Shown here piece by piece: positions 40,498 to 52,016 of a stretch of DNA of 64,000 bases. A program made the position numbers and the translations under genes. Source of the stretch: Ecdyonurus torrentis (taxonomy: Eukaryota; Arthropoda; Insecta; Ephemeroptera; Heptageniidae); NCBI GenBank assembly GCA_949318235.1, contig OX439133.1, forward strand, positions 19,070,720 through 19,134,719, in the 5' to 3' direction. The notes beneath the pieces are model-generated. The model was not told the DNA's origin and did no database searches. It saw only the letters and a program-made list of their open reading frames with translations. Positions within the stretch are counted from its first letter, which is position 1; the number at the start of each line of letters is the position of its first letter.

Positions 40498-41098
40498 GGC
40501 TCAATGAGTGATTGAGTGTGGGCAGGGCTAGGCAGGGCACAGCTGACAGAGAGGTTCCGCGAAAAAATGGCTGACTATTAAGCGGTACTTTTTTAAAATA
40601 CAATGTGGACCATCACACAGTAAATTATACAGTAGTCCATCTCCTATAGCGGGAATGTCAGATCGAATGCGCGCCATAATTCCGACTGGTTGAAGTTGTT
40701 AGAACTACACGTAACTTTACTTCAAATTACGGCTTCTAGTTCTGCCACCTTCACCCAGTCGGAATTATTGCGCGTTCGATCTGACATTCCCGCTATAGGA
40801 GATGGACTACTGTACCATCTACTGTGGGACCATCAATGCAGGAGATTTAGACGACTTATTCTATTTATATTGAATAAAATGTGCTTTTTCTTATTATTAC
40901 CTATAATATATTTAATATCAATAGAATATAAGTCATCTAAATCTGCTGCATTGATGGTTCACATTACATTTAAAAAACGTTCCGCCAAATAGTCAGCCAC
41001 TTTTTGCGGAACCTCTCTGTCAGCTGTGCCCTGCCTGGCCCTGCCCACACTCTGGCCCACTGCTGGCCCTGCCCTGCAATCACTCATTGCGCCGACTG
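40496..41098. mobile_element. Composite palindromic element with two inner hairpins
   Basis: Outer arms pair GTTGGCTCAATGAGTGATTG with CAATCACTCATTGCGCCGAC, and ACAGCTGACAGAGAGGTTCC with its complement. Inside are a 183-bp MITE (40630-40812; ends CAGTAGTCCATCTCC, TA on both sides) and another hairpin at about 40833-40960 (GCAGGAGATTTAGACGACTT against AAGTCATCTAAATCTGCTGC). A nested history is clear. Confidence 0.85.
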
Positions 41099-41157
41099 TA
41101 TATATATAATAAGATAATAATAATTTACAGCGTTTGTATATATAGCAATATATTTAC

Positions 41158-41179
41158 CATTATTCGTTTTATTAAAAGG
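41158..41179 (-). CDS. 22-nt microexon (gene B, exon 8)
   Basis: Acceptor ttattag|CCT and donor AATG|gtaaat. It encodes PFNKTNN plus the first base of a Glu codon finished by exon 39657-39727. Its length of 1 mod 3 is exactly what is needed to join the phase-0 linker at 41250-41438 to a short exon that starts two bases into a codon. A microexon of the same class (25 nt) fills the same slot in the first module. Confidence 0.65.
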
Positions 41180-41249
41180 CTAATAAAAAAGAAAGATATT
41201 AATAGGTTTGTCATTTATTTCAAAAACCAATTTATAATGTTACACTTAC

Positions 41250-41438
41250 ATGTATTGTATTATTGTCACAATTTGTTAAGTTACATGTTTTCATTAAAGT
41301 AGTATTAATTTGATTCATTACTGAATCTACGTAGTTAATATTATCTTGCTTTGCGTTAATGGTTTTGATAGAATTTGGGCTTTTTGGCTTCATAATATTA
41401 TCAATGAGAATCATTTCAGTCAGCTTGGCTTGTTCTAT
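41250..41438 (-). CDS. Linker exon with Cys pair between the CTLDs (gene B, exon 7)
   Basis: Acceptor tttttag|ATA and donor CAT|gtaagt. 189 nt, 63 codons (residues 215-277), phase 0 at both ends. It reads IEQAKLTEMILIDNIMKPKS and ends MKTCNLTNCDNNTIH. The NLT and NNT sequons may be N-glycosylated. A (TA)n tract begins 11 bp upstream of its acceptor, so the polypyrimidine tract is almost absent. Confidence 0.85.
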
Positions 41439-41444
41439 CTAAAA

Positions 41445-41448
<4 letters not shown>

Positions 41449-41477
<29 letters not shown>
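41449..41477. repeat. Short (TA)n tract
   Basis: About 14 TA units between a lectin acceptor site and a foldback element. Confidence 0.9.
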
Positions 41478-41480
<3 letters not shown>

Positions 41481-42983
41481 GAAAATTTGACAGTAACATT
41501 GATGGTTATCTGCCCGATTATTGAACTGGACCTTTTTTTAATTTGGTAAAAAATTAGTGTTTTAGAAATAAGCCGACCCATGTCGGAAGATTTTTGAAAA
41601 TTTTCAAAATTTCCGGTTTTTGCTGAGGTGATAGTATATAATTGTAAATCTCAAGAGAACCCGAAAAGCTAAAACAATGAAATTTAGTTACTCAGTAATA
41701 TGGCTCCTTAAACAGTTTTTACACATTTGACCTTTTTTATCTTTAAGGTCAAAAAAGTCATGACGTAAAAATTATATGCTAATATTAAATTTTAAAGAAA
41801 TATACTTTTGATTTTTCTTAAATTTGGCTCAAAGATGGTCCATAATATGGTACTTACCATACAAACCAAGTTAAAACTTGGATACACTAATGCTGTTCTT
41901 AAACCCTGTTCCCTTGCACCAAATAAATGCGCACTTCATTTGATTAACCATAGGCGATCGTCATTTTTGGTGCAGAAACAGGATTTAGGAACAGCATTAC
42001 TGTAAGTTTTAAAATGAGGCGTTTTAACGTCACCTAACTCTATATAAGGAGTTGTTTTTGCCACACTAAAAATATAAAAAAAATATCTACGGGCAACAAA
42101 TCAAACAATTACGAAATAAAACACCCTTTTCAACCTTTGGGATGTAAAAAGTAAAACAATTAGCGAAAATACAACAATTTGAAGATACGAAATTCTAATT
42201 GCTTTTTTTTTTACTCCCAAGGGTTGAAAAGGGTGTTTTATTCATAAATTATGGATGCCCGTAGATATTTTTTTTTTATTTTTAGTGTGGCAAAGAGAAC
42301 TCCTAATATAGGGTTAGGTGACTTTGAAACGCTACCATTTTTAAACTTACAGTGATCACAAGTTTAAACTTGTTGTGTATGTTAAGTACTATATCGATGC
42401 CTCCGCGTCCACAGCTAGCATCTTCACTTTTTAGATTTTCGACAAACCGACTATCTACACTTTCCACCGCCGAACATCTGCAATATTAAGATTATGGCCG
42501 ATAATCGAGTTACAGCGCGGCTCGGGAAGTGTAGATAGTCGTTTTATCGGAAATCTGGAAAGTGTTGATGCTCGCTTTTGACGCGGAGGCATCGATTTGT
42601 ACCATTTTTGAGAAAAAATTAAGAAACATTAATAATAATGTTCTTTGAAATTTTTAAAAATATAATATTTAGGTCATGAGCTTTGACCTTAAAAATTAAA
42701 AAAGTGAAAATGTGTATAAAATATTTTGAGAAACATATTACTTTGTACCTAAATTTTAAATTTCATTGTTCTATCTTTTTAGTTCCCTTGGGTTTAAATG
42801 TATATAATATCAAATCGGCGAAACCCGGAAATTTTGAAATTTGGGTATTTCCAAGAATGTTGAAAATTTGCAAAAATCCTCCGACATGGGTTGGCTTCTT
42901 TCTTAAACACTAAATTTTTATCAAATAGCAAAAATCCAACACTTGGTGGCAGATAACAATCAAAGTTATCGGTAAATTTCCTC
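41478..42983. mobile_element. Diverged 1.5-kb foldback element with a nested hairpin
   Basis: Ends GAGGAAAATTT and AAATTTCCTC against TA tracts. Arms pair, for example, TTTTGCCACACTAAAAATA with TATTTTTAGTGTGGCAAAG, and CAACCTTTGGG with CCCAAGGGTTG. Phrases such as GATGGTCCATAATATGG and GAAAATTTTCAAAATTTCCGG recall 29017-31644, so the two are probably distant relatives. A younger hairpin (42393-42596) sits in the right arm. Confidence 0.8.
42393..42596. mobile_element. Nested hairpin MITE with ATCGATGCCTCCGCGTC ends
   Basis: Left ATCGATGCCTCCGCGTC and right GACGCGGAGGCATCGAT are perfect inverted ends of 17 bp. Inner arms GACTATCTACACTTTCC and GGAAGTGTAGATAGTC also pair. It interrupts the right arm of 41478-42983. 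Confidence 0.9.
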
Positions 42984-43454
<471 letters not shown>

Positions 43455-43909
43455 CACACACACACGAATTAATAATTTTTTAAATTCCATTACCATAAAT
43501 AGTCTACTTTGCTATACAAAAAGATTAGTACTTTTAGGATTAAAGTTGTTTTAGAAATTTAGAAGTTCATCACTAACGAAAAGCTTCCGAACGACTTGCA
43601 AAGGCAATCTACAGGCACCATATCTAGTCATAATGAGAAAAGCAGTAACTGGTGCCTCTTTAGGAAATTTTTGTTTAAAGGTGTACAACCTAACCCTATT
43701 TACAATCAAAAGCGTAAAAATTGAGTGAAGTTATTACTCTCTGAGTTAAAATACTCTTAGTTAAAATATATATTGCAACATAACTTAGTCCTCTAAATAA
43801 CATCAAACCTGCAAGTAATTATACAAATTTTCAGATTTTTTGCCTAACACATAAAGCCTCTCTATATATATTAAAACGTAATGATATAAAAATTCTATAG
43901 TATAAGTAC
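43455..43909. other. Intron, nothing recognised
   Basis: AT-rich, with a short CACACACA run at about 43455. No element ends or exon. Confidence 0.5.
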
Positions 43910-44121
43910 CTGACATATAATTGGTCTAGGATACATGTCGCAAATATTATCCATCAAACCTTTGCCAGTGAGTAAAGAGCATGGTTCTGTGTTTGCTTGA
44001 TTATCAGGCTGCCTAAGAATCCACAAATCAGAATTTGTATTCTCGTTATTTTCGCAAGAAGTAAATTTACGATCCATAAAATGATCAATATGGCCAGTAT
44101 GCAGCATAATATTCTTAAAGC
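43910..44121 (-). CDS. First CTLD, second half (gene B, exon 6)
   Basis: Acceptor gtttcag|GC and donor CAG|gtactt. 212 nt, completing a Ser codon and then residues 145-214. It reads FKNIMLHTGHIDHFMDRKFT and SCENN, then LWILRQPDNQANTEPCSLLT and NICDMYPRPIICQ. QPD (181-183) occupies the sugar-site position, as in exon 5832-6040, and the WND position reads LMDNIC. Cys spacing supports the usual two disulphides of the CTLD. Confidence 0.9.
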
Positions 44122-44140
44122 CTGAAACACACATACTCAC

Positions 44141-44146
<6 letters not shown>

Positions 44147-44201
<55 letters not shown>
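44147..44201. repeat. (TA)n microsatellite
   Basis: About 27 TA units starting 26 bp upstream (gene sense) of the acceptor of exon 43910-44121. Confidence 0.96.
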
Positions 44202-44204
<3 letters not shown>

Positions 44205-45228
44205 ACAAATATGATACACTTCTCCCAATACTAGTTCGAGCGGATACAGTGTAAATAACTATGTAAAAGTCACCTGTTTTAGGCAAGTAGGTTTAAACAC
44301 GCTCGCTGATTGGTTTTGCACTGCGGTTACAACTTTCAGTCAATATTACCTTGTTTTGGCCAGAGTATATATTTTGTATCGTTAAGATGATGCTTTTAAA
44401 CTTTACAAATTTCAAAGCAATGAACTATCTACACTTTAAAAATTTTCCTGGAGCTTATACACTTGTTTTAAATAGCAACAGCTTTCAGTAATTAAACAGT
44501 AGTTTATTGCTTACGTTCAAATTCAAAATATATTTATTCAATTCTTTCATCCTATAATCGCAATATACAACAAAGCATATCGGCTTAGGTTATTTTATCA
44601 AGTTATTTAGGCAAGTCCTTTGGTTTCAGTTCATGGAGTAAGGTGATCTTATAGGAAGTTCTTAATCTGCATACGAGTCACTTTTAGCACAGTAGATCAA
44701 GGGATAATAAACTGAAGACTAGCACGTCTAACTGATAAAAAGTAGAAATTTTTAAGGGCTTCACGCACATGAATCTGATCGACATTACTGACGTCAGATA
44801 CAGAAGTCAGGCCACTACGGCGTAAGTTTTTATGGACCCCGTTTCTCCGAACTTCAGGCACCAACTTGAAATTGAACTTTCACTTGGAGTTTGATGAAAA
44901 CCTACATTATAAATTATTTTTAAATATTCTTCTTACAGCAGCAGCGCAGCAGCTAATCCATAAGATTAATACCATAACACACACTTTGCTTTTTGATGAT
45001 CTGGCAACATCTTGGTGCCATAAAATCTACACGAATGATGAAACTTTTCTCACTTTTTGAATTTTAGCGTGAAAAAAAAGACCTACATAACTGATTGCAT
45101 TTTTTGTGTACCAATTTTTTAAATTGTCATATTTGAAGCTTTTATTTGATTTATAAAAAGTTTATTTTTTTTAGTTTTCAGTGGTTTTATTGCCTAAACA
45201 TGCTCAGAGACTTTATGGACACCCTGTT
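44202..45228. other. Intron with an eroded hairpin fragment
   Basis: Bases 44375-44470 (ATCGTTAAGATGATGCTTTT, ACTATCTACACTTTAAAAAT) are a worn piece of the CGCGTCAAGATGAAGC family. TGACGTCA occurs at 44789-44796. No exon seen. Confidence 0.5.
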
Positions 45229-45760
<532 letters not shown>

Positions 45761-45817
45761 TTTTAAACTATTACGATTAAATTTATAAAGTAATAATTTA
45801 TCTATTTTATTGCTTAC

Positions 45818-45929
45818 TCAAATTTGAAGCGTAATTATTATAAACACATTCCATATCTTCTCGTAATTGAAAAAACGCAGGCGTCATCCCCCAACTACAG
45901 CAAGTTTTCCACATGATTAATACTGGTAC
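45818..45929 (-). CDS. First CTLD, first half (gene B, exon 5)
   Basis: Acceptor ctgcag|GTA and donor TTGA|gtaagc. 112 nt, phase 0 in and phase 1 out, residues 107-143. It reads VPVLIMWKTCCSWGMTPAFF then QLREDMECVYNNYASNL. The W-K-x-C-C-x-W-G-M-x-P-A core is nearly that of exon 8384-8504. Confidence 0.88.
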
Positions 45930-46149
45930 CTGCAGAATTTAACTTTAAATAATTTTATAAAAAATATATATCAATAATAAAAAATAATAACTCAACTAAA
46001 ACAGAATTTAAGTAGTTAACAAGACAAACAGTAACAGGATTAAGTATTATTATATAAATGAGTTTATTATTAAAGCAATGAATAAGTTAAGGTTAATTAG
46101 TTAACTATCCATTGGAACCTCTGTCGTGAGTTAAAGTGCTTCAATACTA

Positions 46150-46480
46150 CCTTCCACTTCCAGTAATTTATAGCCAAAGATATGAATATAGGATGTGTGA
46201 GCATGACGTCATTTTAAATGCTTTCCAATGCTCTTCTTGAGCAATGACTATTATTGCTCAGCATAGGAAAAACGTAGTTTTTAGTCATTTTCTTCAGAAA
46301 ATTTAGATATTTTTTTGTTTTTATTTTCTTTTCTCAAATACTTGAAAAACTAAATCAATTTGCTAACAGCACCATTGCTCTCGCAAATATAACGAAATTT
46401 TTTTAAACTAACAAAATTAGTCATTTTCTTATACTGACACAAGATATTTTAGCAATCACGAATGGTGTCCACTTTTACAT
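46150..46480. mobile_element. Dispersed repeat of the TGACGTCA/GCTCAGCATAG family
   Basis: GAGCATGACGTCATTTTAAA, TTATTGCTCAGCATAGGAAA and CTCAAATACTTGAAAAACTA match, in order, the copies near 57.3, 62.2 and 16.6 kb. Confidence 0.7.
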
Positions 46481-47732
46481 GAATGAAACCACCATTTAAG
46501 GCTGTAAAACCTTGACCGCTTACTTTTACTCAAAAAGCGAAAAAAAAAGTGCTGATACAGGAAACCACGCGACAGTAAAAGTGGGAGGTAGTTCAGGCCT
46601 GCTAGCACCAAAATTTCTCCCACTTTTACCGTCACGTGGTTTCTTCTTCCTTCTTTCCTGTCATGGAATGTATAAATAGTTATGCTTGTACAAAAATTTA
46701 GGGTACAATAAATATTAGAAAAAAGTGTGCCACAAATTGGCTATAATGATATGCTTGCTTGCGGTATCTATTACTTCAACATATTTTATACCCTAAATGT
46801 TTGTATCTGCATTTTTTTTCTGGTATCCCAGTAATTTAGCTCTCTGTTGATATATTATACCGTCACTGGGATATCAAAAACTCGGATTAGGAATTTGAGT
46901 GTTTCTGAAGTTTGAATCGTCATAATTCAAAAATAAAAAATTACAAAAATTTGAAAATATTTTTGTCGTGTGGCTTATATTTCTGACAATATTTTATATT
47001 ACGTTCATATTTTTATTTTAAACAGTTCGCTTAAAATTCATCAATTAGTAAACTAAAACACTCTGTTTGTGACCTCTGTTCAAAAAATGAAATTAAAATT
47101 ATTATTCCCTTGCAACAGTTAGCAATAAAAATTTCAAATTAACATCATGGAGTCAAGAAATGTTGCTTATTCTTAATGTACAGTTGACAAATTTTGCAAC
47201 AAACCCCTTAGCGAAAATTACCAAAAAAAACACGGATCTCGCGTTCTTTTATTGTTTCGAAGCTCCAATAAATTACTTTAGGGGTGCAATTTTGAGTACC
47301 TAAAAGATTTCTGTGCTATATACAAAGTTATTTTAGAAATAACTAAAATTTATGAATTAATTACCTTATAGCCCCTGTATTTACGCTGAAAGCAATACAT
47401 AAAATGCCTGATGACTGTAACCAGTAGTCTATTAAATTTTTAAAAATTCTTTAAATATCATAGAAATAAGATATTTACATGAATAGGAAAAGAACATTAA
47501 GGAGATTCAAAATTGCACCCTGAAAATAATTTTGAGCAAAAATAAAAGACAAATTAGGAATTAAATGAAAATTTATAATAATTACATGTCTTAATTCTGT
47601 TCAGCATAAGTTAACTTTCCCAGGACGGAGGACAACAGATAAATATTTATAGCTGATATCTACCACTAACTAACAGTTAAAAAGTATTGAGTGATATAAC
47701 ATTTCATTATACAGTTACATAAAAATACTTAC
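46481..47732. other. Intron with one small hairpin
   Basis: Bases about 46545-46660 pair GGAAACCACGCGACAGTAAA with TTTACCGTCACGTGGTTTC. The rest is AT-rich with no exon or clear element. Confidence 0.5.
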
Positions 47733-47797
47733 GTTTTTTATGACCATATACATTTTTGATCCACATTTTGTAATTACAGTTCCTCCCTTACTCCCTC
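47733..47797 (-). CDS. Short entry exon of the first CTLD (gene B, exon 4)
   Basis: Acceptor tttcag|GA and donor AAAAAC|gtaagt. 65 nt, completing an Arg codon from the 25-nt microexon and then encoding GSKGGTVITKCGSKMYMVIK and N (86-106), phase 0 out. Only this frame is open. It supplies the first Cys and the Y-x-V strand of the CTLD. Confidence 0.85.
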
Positions 47798-48265
47798 CTG
47801 AAATAAAAATTAAAAAATGTATCTTCGCATGTTCCAAAATATTTAAATTATTAATAAAAAGCTACATCAATAACTATTTTCGAAGCTAAGAACGCAGTCG
47901 ACCACAAATAAAAGGTTACAATTTGTTTTAAATTTTTGCGCCTTAAACTTTATGGGAAAAGGGATTCATGTTCTTCTAATATATTATTGTTAAGTGCAGT
48001 ACAAGTGTCACCTCTCAGTTGAGCTACTATATTTATGTAAATCCAAATATAAATATAAATATTGATCTCCTTCACGTCCATTTTATCTTATCACGTGTTC
48101 GTTTTTAACCATATGAAATTGTTTACCCTGGTTTAAACTTCTTATATGCAGCTCACCTGATAAATAAGATGGCGTCTTATGTCTTTATTGTATTTTAAAA
48201 TTTGTAAAAAAAAAAAAAACTTAAATTAAAAAAGTTATAGTAATAATATGGAAAAAAAATCATAC
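47798..48265. other. Intron, nothing recognised
   Basis: AT-rich; an A-run lies near 48210. Confidence 0.5.
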
Positions 48266-48290
48266 TCGTCTTAAGATTTTCAACTCCTTT
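48266..48290 (-). CDS. 25-nt microexon (gene B, exon 3)
   Basis: Acceptor atttcag|AAA and donor ACGA|gtatga. It encodes KGVENLKT plus one base. It is needed because the linker at 48705-48887 ends in phase 0 and exon 47733-47797 starts two bases into a codon. The counterpart in the second module is 22 nt. Confidence 0.65.
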
Positions 48291-48704
48291 CTGAAATCAT
48301 TAATGGAAATTAAATAAACTAAACTTATAATTAAAAAATGTAACAAAAATACAACAATTAATGATATGAATGATTTACATAATTAACATCACGCATTCAA
48401 ACTTAGAGAAATACTAATACTTTATTCTATAATATTATAATAATGTTATGCTAAGTATAAATTCTGTAACAATTACTTGTTTAAATAACACATTTTAAAT
48501 ATAATTGAATGATATTTTTCTTTAAGTTATACTTAAAGCTGCATCAACATTATTCATTTCTTTCTTTTCTTTTCTTTTCTTTCTTTTTTTCTTTTTTTTT
48601 TTTTCTTTTTTTTTGCCGAATATTTGCATTAAATTGTTCCATTTATAACTGAAATTTTCCGAAACCTCATTAAATCGGGCACATTTTTAGTTAAATATAT
48701 TTAC

Positions 48705-48887
48705 CTCAAAATCACGACACACGTGGACTTTACATTTTAAAAATCCGGAAGATTGCATCAATGATATAATAAATGGTTTGTATTCCGAAGAATTTGTGTC
48801 AGCATTTGCATCTAGTGCAAAATTTTGCTTCATATTTTTTTTGGCATTAACCCTAGTTGTGGCTTCAACACTACTTGCTAATTGAAA
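48705..48887 (-). CDS. First linker exon with Cys pair (gene B, exon 2)
   Basis: Acceptor atttcag|TTT and donor GAG|gtaaat. 183 nt, 61 codons (16-76), phase 0 at both ends; the other two frames are closed. It opens FQLASSVEATTRVNAKK, whose first residues probably finish the signal peptide (cleavage near LASS or VEA), and ends SGFLKCKVHVCRDFE with the Cys pair shared by all internal linkers. Confidence 0.85.
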
Positions 48888-48913
48888 CTGAAATTAAATT
48901 GTTGTATTATGTA

Positions 48914-49090
<177 letters not shown>

Positions 49091-49101
49091 ATATGACAGG
49101 C

Positions 49102-50775
49102 TGGTATGCATAAAATTGTTGATATCGGGAATAACATGATCTTACCTCGGCAAACACAACAAAATAGCACTTTCTTCCTTTTCTATACCAAAAATATCAT
49201 AACACACATGGAAAAAAATGATCTAAAGAGTTACTATTGAGAATTTTTTCATAATAAATTCTCTAGATACATACTAAACTGTAAAAAATCTAAAGAGTTA
49301 ACTATTTACCGCTAAAGAATTTACGTTTGTACTAACGAGTTACACTTTAAATTTTTTGCAAGATATTTATTGTTCAGTACTAAAGAGTTATTGCTATGTA
49401 TCTAAATAATTTCTTAAATTTATGTTTACCGTGCAGCTTAGTGCTCCAACTCCAACTGCTTGCTAAATGAATATTTTTGTCATATTGATTCTTATTTGTA
49501 TGTGGACTCTTCTCTCCTTTCTTTAGTCAGATAATTACTTTACGTAAGAAAACGTTATTATTTTTAAATTAATAATAGCCCCGATAATAATAATTTACTT
49601 AGTTGTCAATGAAATTTATTTTGATGTTTAAATCAGTAGTTCAGACCCGGACCCAGTTCCTGCCAAAACCAGATATTTTTGGTTGGTTTATTGGTCCCAA
49701 GTTCGCGGATTTGAAAATAACCTTAACAGGTCCAGACTTGGGTCCACGGAACTATTAAAATTTATAGTATCCGGACCAGGTTCCAGGAACCCGAAATTTT
49801 AAAAAAGGGTCCGAAAACCCGGGCCCGACTTTTAAAAAAAATAAAGACCAGTAAAACAATAAAAGACATAATGTTGATCAGAACAAATACAATATACATA
49901 AAAAAAGAGTTGTGTTGTAAATCAAAATTGAGATTTTAACCATAAATGTATTTCTATTCCTTTTTTTTAAATTATTATGCCTGACTAAAGACTTGTGATA
50001 AAAGCTGTTAAAGATTTTTGTGCATAGAATATGACTGGCTAGCTGTTTTTAAATAGGAATGAATAACACTTTGTTAAGTGGGGAAAAAATCAATAAACTA
50101 TTTCGTACTGAAAAAATATTTATTTGTTATTCTATCTAAAATAAATTGTGCATTCTTTTTTAGATTCACAGTCTCAAATTAATTTGTGTATTTATTATAA
50201 TATTAAACTTAATTTTACAAATTTATAAAATAATCTCGTACCCGGGCCCATATGAAGATTTTGATCGGGTCCGGAGCCGGGACCCGGACCCGAAAAATAA
50301 ACTGACGGGTTTGGACCCGGCTCCGCGGACCAAATAATTTTTGTGACTGGTCCGAATCACTGGTTTAATTAGCTTTTATTCTCCTAATCTTGAACTAAAT
50401 TTGCTCTCTAAAAACTCAACTTAAATATAAAATATAATTAATTAATAATTTATGAGCCAACTAAATATCAGAAATATTCATGCACAATAATTTCAATAAA
50501 TTATTATCAATTATCAGTTACAATCTTTAACTATTTAAAAATTGAATATAATTTTCTTGCGTAAAGTAACTATTTAACTAAAGAAAGGGGAAAAGAGTCC
50601 GTATATGGATAAGAATCACTGTGACTCAAATATTCATATAGCAAGCAGTTGGAGTTGGTGCACATTGCTGTGTATTAATATTTTTGTTATAGAAAAGTAA
50701 GAAGGTTTATATTTTTTGTTGTGTTTGTGGAGGTACGATGATGTTATCACCGATATCATAAAAGCTATGCATACT
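49102..50775. mobile_element. Diverged palindromic element
   Basis: TATGCATA at 49104 and 50766 mark the outer ends. GATATCGG, ACAAACACAACAAAA and CCAACTCCAACTGCTTGCT in the left arm each have a complement in the right arm. The arms are unequal because the left carries about 200 extra bases (49220-49435) with repeated CTAAAGAGTTA, and the middle holds a separate insertion. Confidence 0.7.
49634..50362. mobile_element. hAT-like non-autonomous element, 729 bp
   Basis: Ends CAGTAGTTCAGACCC and GGTCCGAATCACTG, inverted, flanked by GTTTAAAT (49626-49633) and GTTTAATT (50363-50370), an 8-bp duplication with one mismatch. The interior is full of GGACCCGG-type phrases. No transposase. The CAGTGnTTC end and 8-bp duplication are typical of hAT. 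Confidence 0.75.
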
Positions 50776-51451
50776 AACTCAGTCAAGGTTAAAATCTGTG
50801 TCAGATCAAATAATATAAACAATACTCTTATCAAAAGTGCATAATTAGTAGGTGCTGAAAAAGTAGCGTATCAGCAAAGGAGCTACCCTGACAAACTTAT
50901 TGATTATGAGTGTACATATATCTCTTTCTCTCTTTGTATTATCATAATAATATAAAAATATATTTAAAAAATATAAAATTGCTTTGTTCTGGATTTAAAA
51001 TTGTGCTTCAAAGTTATCCCATATATTTAACTTTATTTTGGATCACAAGTATTGTTTTTTTAAAGAGAGAAAAATACATAAATATACAAAATACATTTAT
51101 TTAAACTCTAAAGCTTCATGATAAAGACAATAGTCAATAATTTCATATAATGTTCTGCAGCACATTGTTAGCCATTTTTAGATCACTTTACTTTGCTTCA
51201 CATAAGTTATAACCCTGCATTTAATAAAAGTCACAGGGGTATGAAATTGTGAAGTTAATCTCGTGAAATATTACTAATGCGAAAGTAGTGCTAATGTATA
51301 TATTTCTATACGACTAACAAAACTTTTCATACCACCCTCATGCTCACCATAGAAGACTTCGTTTATGGCAAATTTTTTATGTATGTGCATTTATGTATAT
51401 TTTATTGAGCTTAAGTAGAAAATTTTTTATTAAAAAAGAAAAGATACTTAC
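50776..51451. other. First intron of gene B, left part
   Basis: AT-rich. The 64-codon frame at 50910-51104 is unsupported. No repeat with clear ends. Confidence 0.45.
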
Positions 51452-51496
51452 ATTCCAAAATATAACAATTGCGTAAATAAATATTTTTTCTCTCAT
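51452..51496 (-). CDS. Signal-peptide exon with start codon (gene B, exon 1)
   Basis: ATG in the favourable context TAAAATGAG, then MREKIFIYAIVIFWN and donor AAT|gtaagt, phase 0 out. The short basic start and hydrophobic run IFIYAIVIFW are those of a signal peptide, completed by FQLASS from exon 2. No alternative coding exon with matching phase and an ATG was found nearer exon 2. The link across 2.6 kb of intron rests on phase and content only. Confidence 0.65.
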
Positions 51497-51767
51497 TTTA
51501 GAAACTTGTAATGCTTAGCTAAAATTGTAATTGTTTTTATTATGTTTATTAAATGTAATAATACATTTATTTTTTATGTAATCATTTATATAATTTTTTT
51601 GTACCTATAGGATCATAATATGAAGTAAAAAAGTATAAAATTTATTTGCGCATTTAATTTCCGGTAGTTTTTTTTAATATATATTTTTTATCGTTTTGGA
51701 AATCACTATATTATTTAAATTCAATTTATTTAAAATTTATTTATCAGATTGAAACACAGACACACAC

Positions 51768-51768
<1 letters not shown>

Positions 51769-51840
<72 letters not shown>
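51769..51840. repeat. (TA)n microsatellite
   Basis: About 35 TA units, preceded by a short ACACACAC run. Confidence 0.96.
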
Positions 51841-51842
<2 letters not shown>

Positions 51843-52016
51843 CGGTCTCGCGGCTATTATATGTATCTGAAAATCTCGCCGCGCTACACAAAATAGGTGT
51901 CAGACAATCTCGCCGCGACACACAAAATAGATACCTTACTTCTTCGCGATACGCACAATATAGGTATTAGAAAATCTTGCCGTACGCACAAATTAGGCAT
52001 CAGACAATCTCGCGAG
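51841..52016. repeat. CpG-containing minisatellite, about 33-bp unit
   Basis: Five degenerate units of the form AATCTCGCCGCGACACACAA followed by AATAGGTATCAGACA. Notably rich in CG compared with its surroundings. Confidence 0.7.

Noticed and set aside
49141..49177. Minus-strand stretch RKCYFVVFAE with a good donor, as an extra lectin exon
   Set aside because: Also present, altered, in the opposite arm of the palindromic element near 50.7 kb, so it belongs to the repeat.
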